Assembly (NCBI GenBank): GCA_010029945.1 | Contig: RGQW01000087.1 | Location: forward strand, 1 to 7,288 | Source of the DNA: Actinomycetota bacterium | Lineage (GTDB): Bacteria > Actinomycetota > Actinomycetes > S36-B12 | Direction of reading: 5' to 3' | DNA: 7,288 bases | In this document: one piece after another, positions 6,614 through 7,288 of the stretch | How the letters are laid out: the number at the start of each line of letters is the position of its first letter | Position numbering within the stretch: the first letter of the stretch is position 1 | Position numbers and translations under genes: made by a program | Notes under the pieces: model-generated | Seen by the model: the letters and a program-made list of their open reading frames with translations, nothing else | What the model was told of the DNA's origin: nothing | Databases searched by the model: none

Positions 6614-7288
6614 CTACCCACCACCCTCATCGCCGCGAGCCGTCAGCGTTTCACGCGCCTCGGGTAGGCCGGAATCCTTCCCGAGCGGCAGGACGGGCGT
6701 TCCATCGTTTCGAATGACCGGCAGGTCCGAGCTTGGCTTGCCATCCACGAGCACACTGCGCCGAGGGTTCACGTCTTGACCGTCGACTCCAAACAATGCT
6801 TCGTAAATCTTCCGCACACTCGGACCGGAGGTCTTGGACCCCAACCCGCCCTGGGTCACCATCATGACCACGGCGTATTGCGGGTCATCGGCCGGCGCGT
6901 ACGAGGCGAACCACGACGTTGAAACCTTGTCTCCGGTCACCTGCGCAGAACCGGTTTTCGAGGCCACGGGAATCTGATCGAGGGGGAAGCCCGAGAACGG
7001 GTCGCGACCCGAGCCGTTGGTCGTGACTCCGGGCAACGTGCGCTGCAGAAAGCGGATCGATTGCCGGGCGCGACTTCCGGTGATCTCGTTGGAGACGATC
7101 GGTGGAATCTCTTGGATCTCGCTGCCGTCGGCGGACATGATCGCTTTGACCATTCGTGGCTCGTAGACGGTGCCTCCATTGGCGATCGCCGCGTAAACCA
7201 TCGCCATCTGCAGGGGTGTCACAGCCGTGTCGCCCTGACCGATCGAGGCGTTCAACGCGTCACCTTCACGCCATCGGAAACCGTCCGC
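6614..7288 (-). CDS. mrdA: Penicillin-binding protein 2, C-terminal part of transpeptidase domain (5' end beyond window)
   Basis: C-terminal 224 codons of a class B PBP, a D,D-transpeptidase that cross-links peptidoglycan made by RodA on the outer face of the membrane. Visible in order: W-x-x-GD then ALNASIGQG and VTPLQMAMVYAAIANGG, a typical PBP2/FtsI helix region; then the third active-site motif KTG in VASKTGSAQVTG (codons at 6950-6958); then SWFASYAP and a beta-strand region ending near VRKIYEALFG. After that comes a tail of about 40 Pro/Asp/Arg/Gly-rich residues, probably disordered, ending in a TAG at 6614. The SxxK nucleophile and SxN motifs lie upstream of the window edge. Immediate coupling to rodA identifies it as the elongation PBP2 rather than FtsI. 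The frame stays open to 7288, so the gene continues beyond it. Confidence 0.95.
   Translation of the reverse strand, partial: ADGFRWREGDALNASIGQGDTAVTPLQMAMVYAAIANGGTVYEPRMVKAIMSADGSEIQEIPPIVSNEITGSRARQSIRFLQRTLPGVTTNGSGRDPFSGFPLDQIPVASKTGSAQVTGDKVSTSWFASYAPADDPQYAVVMMVTQGGLGSKTSGPSVRKIYEALFGVDGQDVNPRRSVLVDGKPSSDLPVIRNDGTPVLPLGKDSGLPEARETLTARGDEGGG

Overview
This window is a slice of a chromosome from a moderately high-G+C bacterium, most likely an actinomycete (Actinomycetota). The evidence is the gene order, the strong G/C preference at third codon positions, several GTG starts, and an RNase E whose catalytic core sits behind a roughly 300-residue charged N-terminal extension. I cannot name the genus from the sequence.

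All five genes are on the minus strand, so transcription runs from position 7288 towards 1. In that order they are: the C-terminal 224 codons of a class B penicillin-binding protein 2 (mrdA/PBP2, cut by the window edge); rodA, the SEDS glycosyltransferase, starting 2 nt after the PBP2 stop; a B12-binding-type radical SAM protein of the TIGR03960 family, 28 nt further on; a TIGR03936/DUF2344 radical-SAM-associated protein whose preferred GTG start overlaps the preceding stop by 8 nt; a 128-nt gap; and RNase E/G (rne), which is still open at position 1 after 812 codons.

PBP2 and RodA together form the peptidoglycan synthase of the cell-elongation machinery: RodA polymerises glycan strands from lipid II and PBP2 cross-links them. 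Rne is the main endonuclease of mRNA decay and rRNA processing. Between them lies the uncharacterised radical SAM/DUF2344 pair, whose recurrent location next to RNase E/G is a known but unexplained family trait. I found no mobile element, CRISPR array, tRNA, rRNA or plus-strand gene. The long plus-strand ORFs are shadows of the GC-rich minus-strand genes.

The parts most worth a second look are: (1) the RNase E leader, where two mutually exclusive GC hairpins can be drawn, one of which puts the Shine-Dalgarno in its loop; (2) the RNase E N-terminus, a run of alternating Lys/Arg-rich and Asp/Glu/Ser-rich blocks; (3) the radical SAM/DUF2344 pair, with an extra C-terminal cysteine cluster and no visible cobalamin-ligand histidine; and (4) two separate 15-bp tandem repeats that lengthen disordered tails without breaking frame, one in rne and one at the radical SAM/DUF2344 junction.
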